Both the position numbers and the translations under genes were made by a program. The notes beneath the pieces are model-generated. The model was given only the letters and a program-made list of their open reading frames with translations. It made no database searches and was not told where the DNA came from. 64,000 nucleotides of DNA. Source: Bradyrhizobium sp. CCBAU 51765 (lineage in GTDB: Bacteria > Pseudomonadota > Alphaproteobacteria > Rhizobiales > Xanthobacteraceae). Positions 26,428 through 36,081 of this stretch are shown here, one piece after another. Location of the stretch: NCBI RefSeq assembly GCF_015291725.1, contig NZ_CP030038.1, forward strand, positions 8,352,217 to 8,416,216, read 5' to 3'. Every line of letters starts with the position of its first letter. The first letter of the stretch is position 1.

Positions 26428-28173
26428 ATGACTTGTATGAACGACAATACATATTCCGGTGCGACTGAAGCCGAGCTCAGTTTTCTCAAGGAAATCGTTA
26501 GAATGCTACCTGCCGGCCTCACCGTGCAGGACGCGCATGGCGAGCTTCTGCTGGTCAACGATGCCGCCGCCGCCCAGCTCGGCATGGACGGCAGCCGTCA
26601 CTCACCCGACCTGGCCCCGCGACAGGAAGCCTGCCGGCAGGCGCTGAGCGCCGGCCAGGCGGTGGTGACAGAGGAGGCGCTTCACGTCGGCGCCGCGCGC
26701 CAGGTGCTGCTCACGACCCATCGTCCCGTTCGCCTCGCCGGGCGCGAGCTCCTGATCTCGGCATCCTCCGACATCACCGAGCAGAAGAATTTCGAAGACC
26801 AGCTGTTCCGCTCGGCCTATTTCGACGAGCTGACCGGATTGCCCTCGCGGCGCGTGATCGAGCACCGCGCCAACAATCTGCTCGCGACGGGTCACGGCGG
26901 CGAGCGTTTCGCGCTGGCCTTTCTCGACGTCGACAATTTCAAGCACATCAACGACTATTACGGCCACCCCGTGGGAGACGCGCTGCTGGTCGAGCTGTCG
27001 AAGCGGCTCGGGCGCGACCTGCGCGATTCCGACATGCTGTCGCGCATCTCCGGCGACGAATTCCTGCTGCTGCTCTCCCCGATCCAGAGCCAGGAGGAAG
27101 TCGCCGAGTTCATGCAATCGACGCTGGAGCGGCTGACTGCACCGTTCTTTATCGACAATTCGGAAGTCTTCGCCTCGACCTCGGTCGGCATCAGCCTCTA
27201 TCCCGACCATGGAAGCAGCTTCGAGACGCTGCGGCAGAACGCCGACATCGCGATGTACCGCATCAAGAACAACGGCAAGGGACTGGCGACCTTCTTCGAT
27301 ACCAGCATGGAGCGCGAGGCGCAGGCGCGGATGAAGGTCGAGCAGTCGCTGCGGCTCGCCATCCTGGAAAAGCGCTTCTGCTGCGCCTTCCAGTCCAAGG
27401 TCGACATCCGCACACAGGCGGTGAAGGGCATCGAGGCCCTGGTCCGCCTGCGCGACGACGAAGGCGTGATCCAGGCGCCCGGTTCGTTCATCAATCTTGC
27501 CGGCGAGCTCGGGCTGATCGACGAGCTGACCCATCTCGTGCTCGCCGAGATCGTCAAGTCGATCGACCTGATCAACGACACGTTCGGCGCGGATACGACG
27601 ATCAGCATCAACGTTGCCGCCAAGCAGGCCGGCAATCCCGAATTCATGCGCAGCTTCGCGCGGGCGCTGGACGACACCGGCTTTCCGCAGCGATTCATGA
27701 TGGAAGTGACGGAAGACGCCTTCGTCGCCAAGAATCATTTCCAGGCCGAGATCCTGCCGATGTTCCGCAAGCTCGGCGTCGGCATCTCCATCGACGATTT
27801 CGGCACCGGCTATTCCTCGCTCTCGGCGCTGGCCGACATCACCGCGGACGAGATCAAGATCGACCGCTCCTTCATCACCGACATCCATAAGCGCCCGCGC
27901 AGCCAGGGCATCCTGCGCGCGATCGAATCCTTGAGCGAAGCCCTCGGCATGACGGTGGTCGCCGAAGGCCTCGAATCCTACGAGGAGCTCGCCTATCTCC
28001 AGGCGGCAACGAAGATCCGCTACGCGCAGGGCTACTACTTCTCCCGGCCGATCTTCCTGGAAGAGCTGAAGCTCGCAACGCCCGTATCAAGCGAGGCGCG
28101 GGTCAGCGTGGCAAGCCGCCCGATGCAGCAGAACCGCCAGGGTTATTCGCGGGCGAGCGGGTATCGGCGGTAG
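26428..28173 (+). CDS. PAS-GGDEF-EAL protein (cyclic di-GMP turnover)
   Basis: Cytoplasmic protein of 581 residues from ATG 26428 (578 from ATG 26437; no ribosome-binding site decides). A PAS-like sensor (about 15-125) precedes a GGDEF domain whose active site reads SGDEF in RISGDEFLLLL, then an EAL domain with all the catalytic residues I know: EAL in IEALVRL, NVAAKQ, MEVTED, IDDFGTGYSS, IKIDRSF and VAEGLES. SGDEF can still be active in some enzymes, so both synthesis and hydrolysis are possible, hydrolysis being the safer call. It has no membrane segment. A repeat element follows. Confidence 0.88.
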   Translation: MTCMNDNTYSGATEAELSFLKEIVRMLPAGLTVQDAHGELLLVNDAAAAQLGMDGSRHSPDLAPRQEACRQALSAGQAVVTEEALHVGAARQVLLTTHRPVRLAGRELLISASSDITEQKNFEDQLFRSAYFDELTGLPSRRVIEHRANNLLATGHGGERFALAFLDVDNFKHINDYYGHPVGDALLVELSKRLGRDLRDSDMLSRISGDEFLLLLSPIQSQEEVAEFMQSTLERLTAPFFIDNSEVFASTSVGISLYPDHGSSFETLRQNADIAMYRIKNNGKGLATFFDTSMEREAQARMKVEQSLRLAILEKRFCCAFQSKVDIRTQAVKGIEALVRLRDDEGVIQAPGSFINLAGELGLIDELTHLVLAEIVKSIDLINDTFGADTTISINVAAKQAGNPEFMRSFARALDDTGFPQRFMMEVTEDAFVAKNHFQAEILPMFRKLGVGISIDDFGTGYSSLSALADITADEIKIDRSFITDIHKRPRSQGILRAIESLSEALGMTVVAEGLESYEELAYLQAATKIRYAQGYYFSRPIFLEELKLATPVSSEARVSVASRPMQQNRQGYSRASGYRR

Positions 28174-28194
28174 GTCGACGGCGCTCCAATCTCG

Positions 28195-28302
28195 CTGTCG
28201 TCGCCCGGCTTGACCGGGCGACCCAGTATTCCAGAGACAATCGTTATTGAATCGATGGGGCGCGGCGTACTGGATGCCCCCGGTCAAGCCGGGGCATGAC
28301 AG
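28195..28302. repeat. Intergenic inverted-repeat element (CAGTACGCCGCGGC family), inverted copy
   Basis: The left end CTGTCGTCGCCCGGCTTGAC is the exact reverse complement of the right end of the element at 7961-8069, and GCGGCGTACTGGAT matches its left part inverted. It ends in CCCCGGTCAAGCCGGGG. It lies between the GGDEF-EAL gene and the sigma54 activator. Confidence 0.8.
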
Positions 28303-28393
28303 TGGGGGTGGGGCGGCACCTCAATGCCCCATTTCCCCCTTTGAAATCGCTACACTTTTGCTAATACACAGGCGGACCTCCCCGAGGTATCTC

Positions 28394-29836
<1,443 letters not shown>

Positions 29837-29840
29837 GTTT

Positions 29841-29880
29841 CGAGACTCCCCGTGTCCGGAGTCTCGGATTCCGGACACGG
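29841..29880. promoter_or_regulatory. Two interleaved perfect inverted repeats (candidate enhancer)
   Basis: CGAGACTCC (29841-29849) pairs with GGAGTCTCG (29858-29866), and CCGTGTCCGGA (29850-29860) pairs with TCCGGACACGG (29870-29880). The two dyads overlap at 29858-29860, so they cannot both form full hairpins at once. They start five bases after the activator stop and lie 76-115 bases upstream of the -24 element, the usual distance for an activator site. No T tract follows, which argues against a simple terminator. Confidence 0.55.
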
Positions 29881-29955
29881 TGCCTGGCTACTCTTTGGCT
29901 GCAGACATGCGGAAAATGCCGCAGCTTTGGCCACTTTCCGCGAATTGACGGCCTC

Positions 29956-29970
29956 TGGCGCGGACCTTGC
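29956..29970 (+). promoter_or_regulatory. Sigma54 (-24/-12) promoter of the CoA-transferase operon
   Basis: TGGCGCGGACCTTGC matches the consensus TGGCACG-N4-TTGC with a single change (A to G), and the GG and GC doublets are exactly ten bases apart. It predicts a start of transcription near 29982, about 98 bases before the GTG of the next gene, and sits downstream of a sigma54 activator gene. Confidence 0.7.
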
Positions 29971-30079
29971 TCTCGTCTGCCTTCTCTCGTGGGGAGCAAG
30001 CTGTTCCAGGGCCGATCCCCGCGATAAGATCAATGCAAAACAATAACGGCATGCAATCGAAGGGAGCGGGAGGAACGCC

Positions 30080-32104
30080 GTGAGCCATCATCCAGCTCTG
30101 CCCTACTTGCGCAACTCCGAGAAGGGCAAGGTCGTCTCGGCGAATGAAGCCGTCATGCTGATCCGCGACGGCGACACGGTGGCGACCGGCGGCTTCGTCG
30201 GCATCGGCTTTGCCGAGGAGATCGCCATCGCGCTGGAGGAGCTCTATCTGTCCCACGAGGGGGATGCGCCCTATACGCAAGGCAAGCCGCGCAATCTGAC
30301 ACTGGTCTATGCGGCCGGTCAGGGCGACGGCAAGCAGCGCGGCCTCAATCATTTCGGACATGAAGGCCTGGTCCGGCGCGTGATCGGCGGGCATTGGGGC
30401 CTTGCGCCGAAACTGCAGCAGCTCGCGATCGCGAACCGGATCGAGGCCTATAACCTGCCGCAGGGCGTCATCACGCATCTGTTCCGCGACATCGCCGCGC
30501 ACCGGCCCGGCCACATCACCCGCGTCGGCATGGGCACCTTCGTCGACCCCAGGGAAAGCGGCGGCAAGCTGAACGCACGCACCACCGAGGACCTGGTGGA
30601 GCTGATCACGCTGCGCGGCGAAGAGTGCCTGCTCTACAAGACCTTCCCGATCGATGTCGGGATCATCCGCGCCACCACGGGCGATCCCGACGGCAACCTC
30701 ACCATGGAGAAGGAGGCACTGACGCTGGAGGCGCTGGCCATCGCCATGGCGGCGCATAATTCCGGCGGCATCGTCATCGCCCAGGTCGAGCGCGTGGCCG
30801 AGGCCGGCAGCCTCAATCCGCGCCAGGTCAAGATTCCCGGCATCCTCGTCGACTGCGTGGTCGTGGCGAGGCCGGAGAACCACTGGCAGACTTTCGGCAC
30901 GCAATACAATCCGGCCTTCTCGAGCGAGATCCGCGTCCGTGCCGCCTCTCTGCCGGTGATGCCGATCAGCGAGCGCAAGATCATCGCCCGGCGCGCCGCG
31001 CTGGAGCTGAAAGCCAACAGCGTCGTCAATCTCGGCATCGGCATGCCCGAAGGGATCGCCTCCGTCGCCAATGAGGAGCGGATCATCGATCTGATCACGC
31101 TGACGGCGGAGCCGGGCGTGATCGGCGGCATCCCGGCGAGCGGCATCGATTTCGGCGCGGCGATCAATACGCAGGCGGTGATCGACCAGCCCTACCAGTT
31201 CGACTTCTACGATGGCGGCGGCTTGGATGCGGCCTTTCTCGGCCTCGCCCAGGTCGACCGCGCCGGCAACCTCAATGTCAGCAAGTTCGGGCCGAAGCTG
31301 GCCGGTGCCGGCGGCTTCATCAACATCAGCCAGAATGCCAAGGAGGTCGTCTTCGTCGGCACGTTCGGTGCGGGCAAGCAACGCATCGCGGTGCGCGACG
31401 GGAAACTCGTCATCCTCGACGAAGCCAAGTCGCGCAAGTTCGTCGATCGCGTCGAGCACGTCACCTTCAGCGGCCCGTTTGCCGCCGCGCGCAAGCAACG
31501 CACGCTGTACGTCACCGAGCGCTGCGTGTTCGAGCTCAGGGACGACGGGCTCGAGCTCACCGAGGTCGCGCCCGGCATCGACATCGAGCGCGACATCCTG
31601 CGCCTGATGGATTTCAAGCCGCTGATCCCGCGCGACCCTGTGCTGATGGACGCGCGAATCTTCGGCGAGGGTCTGATGGATCTGCGCGAGCGCCTGCTCA
31701 CCATCCCGCTCGATCAGCGCTTCACGCTGGACGAGCAGCAGAACCTGTTCTTCGTCAATCTGGAGCGCTATCCACTACGCAGCAAGGCCGAGATCGACAC
31801 CATCGCGTCCCTCGTCGAGGCTAGGCTGGCGCCGCTCGGCCGCCGGGTCTACGCCATCGTCAATTATGACAACTTTTCCATCCTGCCGGAGCTGATGGAC
31901 GATTATTCAGCCATGGTGCGCAGCCTCGTCGACCGCTTCTATTCCGGCGTGTCGCGCTACACCACGTCGGGCTTCCTGCGCATCAAGCTGGGTGAAGCCC
32001 TGGAGAAACGCGGCGTCGCGCCGCACATCTTCGAAAGCGCGGAGGAAGCGCAGTCGGACTGGCGCCAGGTCGAGGCCGGCGCAGCGAGGCAGGCCCAAAA
32101 ATGA
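30080..32104 (+). CDS. Family I-type CoA-transferase (YdiF/Pct-like) with C-terminal extension
   Basis: Cytoplasmic fused alpha-beta CoA-transferase, 674 residues, related to propionate and acetate CoA-transferases and acetoacetate:acyl-CoA transferases. The N-terminal half opens with VVSANEAVMLIRDGDTVATGG and the second half carries the catalytic glutamate in LTAEPGVIGG, followed by FDFYDGGGLDAAFLG. Homologues such as YdiF end near the MDARIF segment; here about 126 more residues follow, with ALPLGRRVY-AIVNYDNFSILPELMDDY and VSRYTTSGFLRIKLGEALEK-like stretches I do not recognise. The start is GTG 30080 behind GGGAGG. A Liv-type transporter follows, so imported acid is probably activated by CoA exchange. 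Confidence 0.85.
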   Translation: MSHHPALPYLRNSEKGKVVSANEAVMLIRDGDTVATGGFVGIGFAEEIAIALEELYLSHEGDAPYTQGKPRNLTLVYAAGQGDGKQRGLNHFGHEGLVRRVIGGHWGLAPKLQQLAIANRIEAYNLPQGVITHLFRDIAAHRPGHITRVGMGTFVDPRESGGKLNARTTEDLVELITLRGEECLLYKTFPIDVGIIRATTGDPDGNLTMEKEALTLEALAIAMAAHNSGGIVIAQVERVAEAGSLNPRQVKIPGILVDCVVVARPENHWQTFGTQYNPAFSSEIRVRAASLPVMPISERKIIARRAALELKANSVVNLGIGMPEGIASVANEERIIDLITLTAEPGVIGGIPASGIDFGAAINTQAVIDQPYQFDFYDGGGLDAAFLGLAQVDRAGNLNVSKFGPKLAGAGGFINISQNAKEVVFVGTFGAGKQRIAVRDGKLVILDEAKSRKFVDRVEHVTFSGPFAAARKQRTLYVTERCVFELRDDGLELTEVAPGIDIERDILRLMDFKPLIPRDPVLMDARIFGEGLMDLRERLLTIPLDQRFTLDEQQNLFFVNLERYPLRSKAEIDTIASLVEARLAPLGRRVYAIVNYDNFSILPELMDDYSAMVRSLVDRFYSGVSRYTTSGFLRIKLGEALEKRGVAPHIFESAEEAQSDWRQVEAGAARQAQK

Positions 32105-32211
32105 TGCATGCCCGCAAAGGCCAGCCCGCTCCACCGGAAGGTTCAATTGCAATGTTCGCAAGCTTGTGCAAATCGCTGTTACCGAGAAACTTCAAATCAG
32201 GAGGGACCATC

Positions 32212-33396
32212 GTGCGTCGATCACTCATCATAACAACAACCATTGTCGCGCTCGCCGCGGGCGCCTCCGCACAGGCCGACGATCTCAAGATCGCGCTGAT
32301 CTACGGCAAGACCGGTCCGCTCGAGGCCTACGCCAAGCAGACCGAGACCGGCCTGAAGATGGGCTTTGAATACGCCACCAAGGGCACCATGACGCTCGAC
32401 GGTCGCAAGATCGTCGTCATCACCAAGGACGACCAGGGCAAGCCGGATCTGGCCAAGGCCGCGCTCGCGGAGGCCTATCAGGACGACAAGGCCGACATCG
32501 CGATCGGCACGACCTCGTCGGCCGCGGCGCTCGCCATTCTCCCGGTCGCCGAGGAGAACAAGAAGATCCTGATCGTCGAGCCCGCGGTCGCGGATCAGAT
32601 TACCGGCGAGAAGTGGAATCGCTACATCTTCCGCACCGGGCGCAACTCGTCGCAAGACGCGATCTCCAACGCAGTCGCGATCGGCAAGCCGGGCGTCACC
32701 GTGGCGACGCTGGCGCAGGACTATGCGTTCGGCCGTGACGGCGTCGCCGCCTTCAAGGAGGCGCTCGCCAAGACCGGCGCGACGCTCGCCGCCGAGGAAT
32801 ACGCCCCGACCTCGACCACCGACTTCACCGCCGTCGGCCAGCGCCTGTTCGACGCGCTGAAGGACAAGCCGGGCCGCAAGGTGATCTGGGTGATCTGGGC
32901 CGGCGCCGGCAATCCGCTGGCCAAGCTGCAGGACATGGACCCGAAGCGCTACGGCATCGAGCTCTCGACCGGCGGCAACATCCTGCCGGCGCTCGCCGCC
33001 TATAAGGGCCTGCCCGGCATGGAAGGCGCGACCTACTACTTCTACGACATCCCGAAGAACCCCGTGAATGACTGGCTGGTCGCCGAGCACCAGAAGCGCT
33101 TCAACGCGCCGCCGGACTTCTTCACCGCGGGCGGCTTCGCCGCCGCGATGTCCGTCGTCGCCGCCGTGACCAAGGCGAAGTCCACCGACACCGAGAAGCT
33201 GATCACTGCGATGGAAGGCCTGGAGTTCGACACGCCGAAGGGCAAGATGGTGTTCCGCAAGGAAGATCATCAGGCGCTGCAGAGCATGTATCACTTCAAG
33301 GTCAAGGTCGACCCGAACGTCGCCTGGGCTGTGCTCGAGCCGGTGCGCGAGCTGAAGATCGAGGACATGGACGTTCCGATCAAGAACAAGCGCTGA
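32212..33396 (+). CDS. Liv-type ABC transporter substrate-binding protein
   Basis: Periplasmic binding protein of 394 residues, Peripla_BP_6 family. Start at GTG 32212, directly behind AGGAGG, gives a proper signal peptide (MRRSLIITTTIVALAAGASAQA). Mature part opens DDLKIALIYGKTGPLEAYAKQT and has the family segments TKGTMTLDGRKI and VATLAQDYAFGRDG. It is 107 bases after the CoA-transferase and 170 bases before the ATPase gene, that second gap holding two hairpins. The ligand is probably an organic acid rather than an amino acid, judging from the neighbour, but this is inference. Confidence 0.9.
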   Translation: MRRSLIITTTIVALAAGASAQADDLKIALIYGKTGPLEAYAKQTETGLKMGFEYATKGTMTLDGRKIVVITKDDQGKPDLAKAALAEAYQDDKADIAIGTTSSAAALAILPVAEENKKILIVEPAVADQITGEKWNRYIFRTGRNSSQDAISNAVAIGKPGVTVATLAQDYAFGRDGVAAFKEALAKTGATLAAEEYAPTSTTDFTAVGQRLFDALKDKPGRKVIWVIWAGAGNPLAKLQDMDPKRYGIELSTGGNILPALAAYKGLPGMEGATYYFYDIPKNPVNDWLVAEHQKRFNAPPDFFTAGGFAAAMSVVAAVTKAKSTDTEKLITAMEGLEFDTPKGKMVFRKEDHQALQSMYHFKVKVDPNVAWAVLEPVRELKIEDMDVPIKNKR

Positions 33397-33411
33397 GGTT
33401 TTCTTGCTTCA

Positions 33412-33515
33412 CCTCTCCCGCTTGCGGGAGAGGCCGGGAGAGGGCTCTATCCTCTCAGGGGGTCTCGCCCGCGGACACACTCTCTCCCCAGCCCTCCCCC
33501 GCAAGCGGGGGAGGG
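33412..33515. repeat. Two hairpins between the binding-protein and ATPase genes
   Basis: CCTCTCCCGCTTGCGGGAGAGG (33412-33433; arms CCTCTCCCGC) and a longer one with arms CCCTCCCCCGC and GCGGGGGAGGG (33492-33515). Hairpins just after a binding-protein gene commonly protect its mRNA and lower expression of the downstream membrane genes; that role is inferred. This repeat type is also seen as a single hairpin at 57159-57181. Confidence 0.65.
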
Positions 33516-33566
33516 AGCGCAGCGCGATCGCGGATATATCGCCGTTCCATCATTCGCCGGACTCCA

Positions 33567-34355
33567 ATGTCTCTCACCCTCGAAACCCGCGACCTCACCA
33601 TTCGTTTCGGCGGCCATGTCGCGGTCAACAACGTCTCCTGCACGTTTCGCCCGGGCGAGCTCACCGCCATCGTCGGGCCGAACGGCGCCGGCAAGACCAC
33701 CTATTTCAATCTGATCTCGGGCCAGCTCCGCGCATCGAGCGGCAGCATCCTGTTCGACGGCACCGACATCACGGGGCAGTCCGCGCCGATGCGCACCCGC
33801 GCCGGCCTCGGCCGCGCCTTCCAGCTCACCAATCTGTTCCCGAACCTGTCGGTGGAAGAGAACGTCCGCCTCGCGGTGCAGGCCGCCAGCGGCACCCATT
33901 ACGACATGCTGCGGCCCTGGATGGTGCGCCGCGATTTGATCGCGCGCGCCGACGCCATCCTCGACCAGGTGGCGCTCGGCAGCCGCCGCGGCGTCGCCGC
34001 GACCGCGCTGTCCCATGGCGATCAGCGCAAGCTCGAGGTCGCGCTGATGATCGCGCTGGAGCCGAAAGTGTTCATGTTCGACGAGCCGACCGCCGGCATG
34101 AGCATCGACGAGGTGCCCGTCGTCCTCAACCTGATCGCGCAGCTCAAGCAGGACAGGAGCAAGATCATCCTTCTCGTCGAGCACAAGATGGACGTGGTGC
34201 GCTCGCTCGCCGACCGCATCATCGTGCTGCATAACGGCCAGCTCGTCGCCGACGGCCCGCCCGCGGAAGTGATCGCCTCGCCGATCGTGCAGGAAGCCTA
34301 TCTCGGCGTCGCGCCCAAGAACACTGCAGGGGACGCTGCAGGGAGCGCAGCATGA
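33567..34355 (+). CDS. livG: Liv-type ABC transporter ATPase (LivG)
   Basis: A 262-residue ATPase of the branched-chain amino acid family. Walker A GPNGAGKTTYFNLI, signature ALSHGDQRKLEVALMIA (S-H-G-D in place of LSGGQ, normal for LivG), Walker B VFMFDEPTAGMS and the family motif GLGRAFQLTNLFPNLSVEENV. Its last codons overlap the start of the next gene by four bases (ATGA), the classic coupling of this operon. With the binding protein, LivF, LivH and LivM it makes a full importer. Confidence 0.93.
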   Translation: MSLTLETRDLTIRFGGHVAVNNVSCTFRPGELTAIVGPNGAGKTTYFNLISGQLRASSGSILFDGTDITGQSAPMRTRAGLGRAFQLTNLFPNLSVEENVRLAVQAASGTHYDMLRPWMVRRDLIARADAILDQVALGSRRGVAATALSHGDQRKLEVALMIALEPKVFMFDEPTAGMSIDEVPVVLNLIAQLKQDRSKIILLVEHKMDVVRSLADRIIVLHNGQLVADGPPAEVIASPIVQEAYLGVAPKNTAGDAAGSAA

Positions 34356-35074
34356 CTGACCTACTCAAGCTCTCCGGCGTGCACACCCATATCGGCCGCT
34401 ATCACATCCTCCAGGGCATCGATCTCGCAGTCCCGCAAGGACAGGTCACGATGCTGCTCGGCCGCAACGGCGCCGGCAAGACCACGACGCTGCGCACCAT
34501 CATGGGCCTGTGGCAGGCCTCGAAGGGCCAGATCATCCTCGCCGGCGAGCGCATCGAGAGCCTTGCCACGCCCGACATCGCGCGGCGCGGCGTCGGTTAC
34601 GTGCCGGAGAGCATGGCGGTGTTCTCCGATCTCACGGTGAAGGAGAACCTCGTGCTCGCGGCCCGCGACGGGCCGCTCGACGACGCCCAGCTGGATTGGA
34701 TCTTCGGCTTCTTCCCGGCGCTGCGCCGCTTCTGGCTGTCGCGCGCGGGAAGCCTCTCGGGCGGGCAGAAGCAGATGCTGTCGATCGCGCGCGCCATCAT
34801 CGAGCCGCGCAAGCTGCTGCTGGTCGACGAGCCGACCAAGGGGCTCGCGCCCGCCATCGTGATGGCGCTGATCGAGTGCCTGAAGGAGATCAAGCGCAAG
34901 GGCGCCACCATCCTGCTGGTCGAACAGAATTTCTTCGCCGCCCGCGAGCTCGGCGACAACGTGCTGGTCATGGACAACGGCACCATCGTCCATCGCGGCG
35001 AGATGGCGGCGCTCGCCGCCGACGTGCCGCTGCAGGAGCGGATGCTCGGCCTGAGTCTGGAGGCGCATCAGTGA
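34352..35074 (+). CDS. livF: Liv-type ABC transporter ATPase (LivF)
   Basis: Second ATPase, 240 residues: Walker A GRNGAGKTTTLRTIMG, signature SLSGGQKQMLSIARA, Walker B LLLVDEPTKGLAP, then VEQNFFAARELGDNVLVMDNG. Overlaps livG by four bases at its start and the permease gene at its end, indicating translational coupling. Confidence 0.93.
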   Translation: MTDLLKLSGVHTHIGRYHILQGIDLAVPQGQVTMLLGRNGAGKTTTLRTIMGLWQASKGQIILAGERIESLATPDIARRGVGYVPESMAVFSDLTVKENLVLAARDGPLDDAQLDWIFGFFPALRRFWLSRAGSLSGGQKQMLSIARAIIEPRKLLLVDEPTKGLAPAIVMALIECLKEIKRKGATILLVEQNFFAARELGDNVLVMDNGTIVHRGEMAALAADVPLQERMLGLSLEAHQ

Positions 35075-36081
35075 GTGACATTGCCGCAACCGATCCGCTG
35101 CCGAAGCCGAAGCGCGATCTCGCACCGATCCTCCTGCCGGTCGCGCTCGCCCTTCTGATGATTCCCCTGATCGGCTCGACCAGCTCCTGGCTGACGCTGA
35201 CCGTCGCGAGCCTCGCCATGGGCATGATGATCTTCATCATGGCCTCCGGGCTGACGCTGGTGTTCGGCCTGATGGACGTGCTCAATTTCGGCCACGGCGC
35301 CTTCATCGCCGTCGGCGCCTATGTGGCCACGCTGGTTCTGGCCCCGTTCGCGGCGTCCATCCAGGCGGATTCGCTCTGGATGAACCTCGCGGTGCTGGCC
35401 CCGGCCGCGCTGCTGTCGATGGCGGTCTCCGGCGCACTCGGCCTGGTCGTCGAGCGCGTGCTGATCCTGCCCGTCTACGGCCAGCATCTGAAGCAGATCC
35501 TGATGACGACCGGCGGCCTGATCGTCGCCGAGCAGACGCTCTATGCGCTGTGGGGACCGCAGATCATCCCGATGCCGCTGCCGACGTCGCTGCGCGGCTC
35601 GTTCATCCTCGGCGACGTCGCGATCGCAAAGTACCGCGTGCTGGCGATGCTGATCGGCCTCGCCATCTTCATTGCGATCCAGCTCGTGCTCAATCGCAGC
35701 AAGGTCGGCCTCCTGATCCGCGCCGGCGTCGAGAACCGCGAGATGGTGGAGGCGCTCGGCTACCGCATCCGCCGCCTGTTCCTCGGCGTGTTCATGACGG
35801 GATCGGCGCTGGCCGGCCTCGGCGGCGTGATGTGGGCGCTCTATCGCGAACAGGTGCACGCCTCCATGAGCGACGACCTCACGGTGCTGATATTCATCGT
35901 CGTCATCATCGGCGGCCTGGGTTCGATCGGCGGCTGCTTCATCGGCGCCATCCTGGTCGCCATGGTCGCCAATTACGGCGGCTTCCTGGTGCCGAAGCTC
36001 GCCCTCGTGTCCAACATCCTGCTGATGGTCGCCATTCTGATGTGGCGGCCGCGCGGCCTCTATGCGGTGACCAGCCGATGA
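35071..36081 (+). CDS. livH: Liv-type ABC transporter permease (LivH)
   Basis: Inner-membrane permease of 336 residues with about eight membrane segments. Family signatures: ASGLTLVFGLMDVLNFGHGAF and, later, GVENREMVEALGYRIRRLF. The start is GTG 35071, overlapping the LivF stop as GTGA; other starts are internal. An N-terminal 15-residue polar tail (SDIAATDPLPKPKRD) is a little longer than usual. Confidence 0.9.
   Translation: MSDIAATDPLPKPKRDLAPILLPVALALLMIPLIGSTSSWLTLTVASLAMGMMIFIMASGLTLVFGLMDVLNFGHGAFIAVGAYVATLVLAPFAASIQADSLWMNLAVLAPAALLSMAVSGALGLVVERVLILPVYGQHLKQILMTTGGLIVAEQTLYALWGPQIIPMPLPTSLRGSFILGDVAIAKYRVLAMLIGLAIFIAIQLVLNRSKVGLLIRAGVENREMVEALGYRIRRLFLGVFMTGSALAGLGGVMWALYREQVHASMSDDLTVLIFIVVIIGGLGSIGGCFIGAILVAMVANYGGFLVPKLALVSNILLMVAILMWRPRGLYAVTSR

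Noticed and set aside
29850..29880. Rho-independent terminator of the sigma54 activator gene
   Set aside because: The stem is good but no T tract follows and a second overlapping dyad is present; listed as a candidate regulatory site instead.
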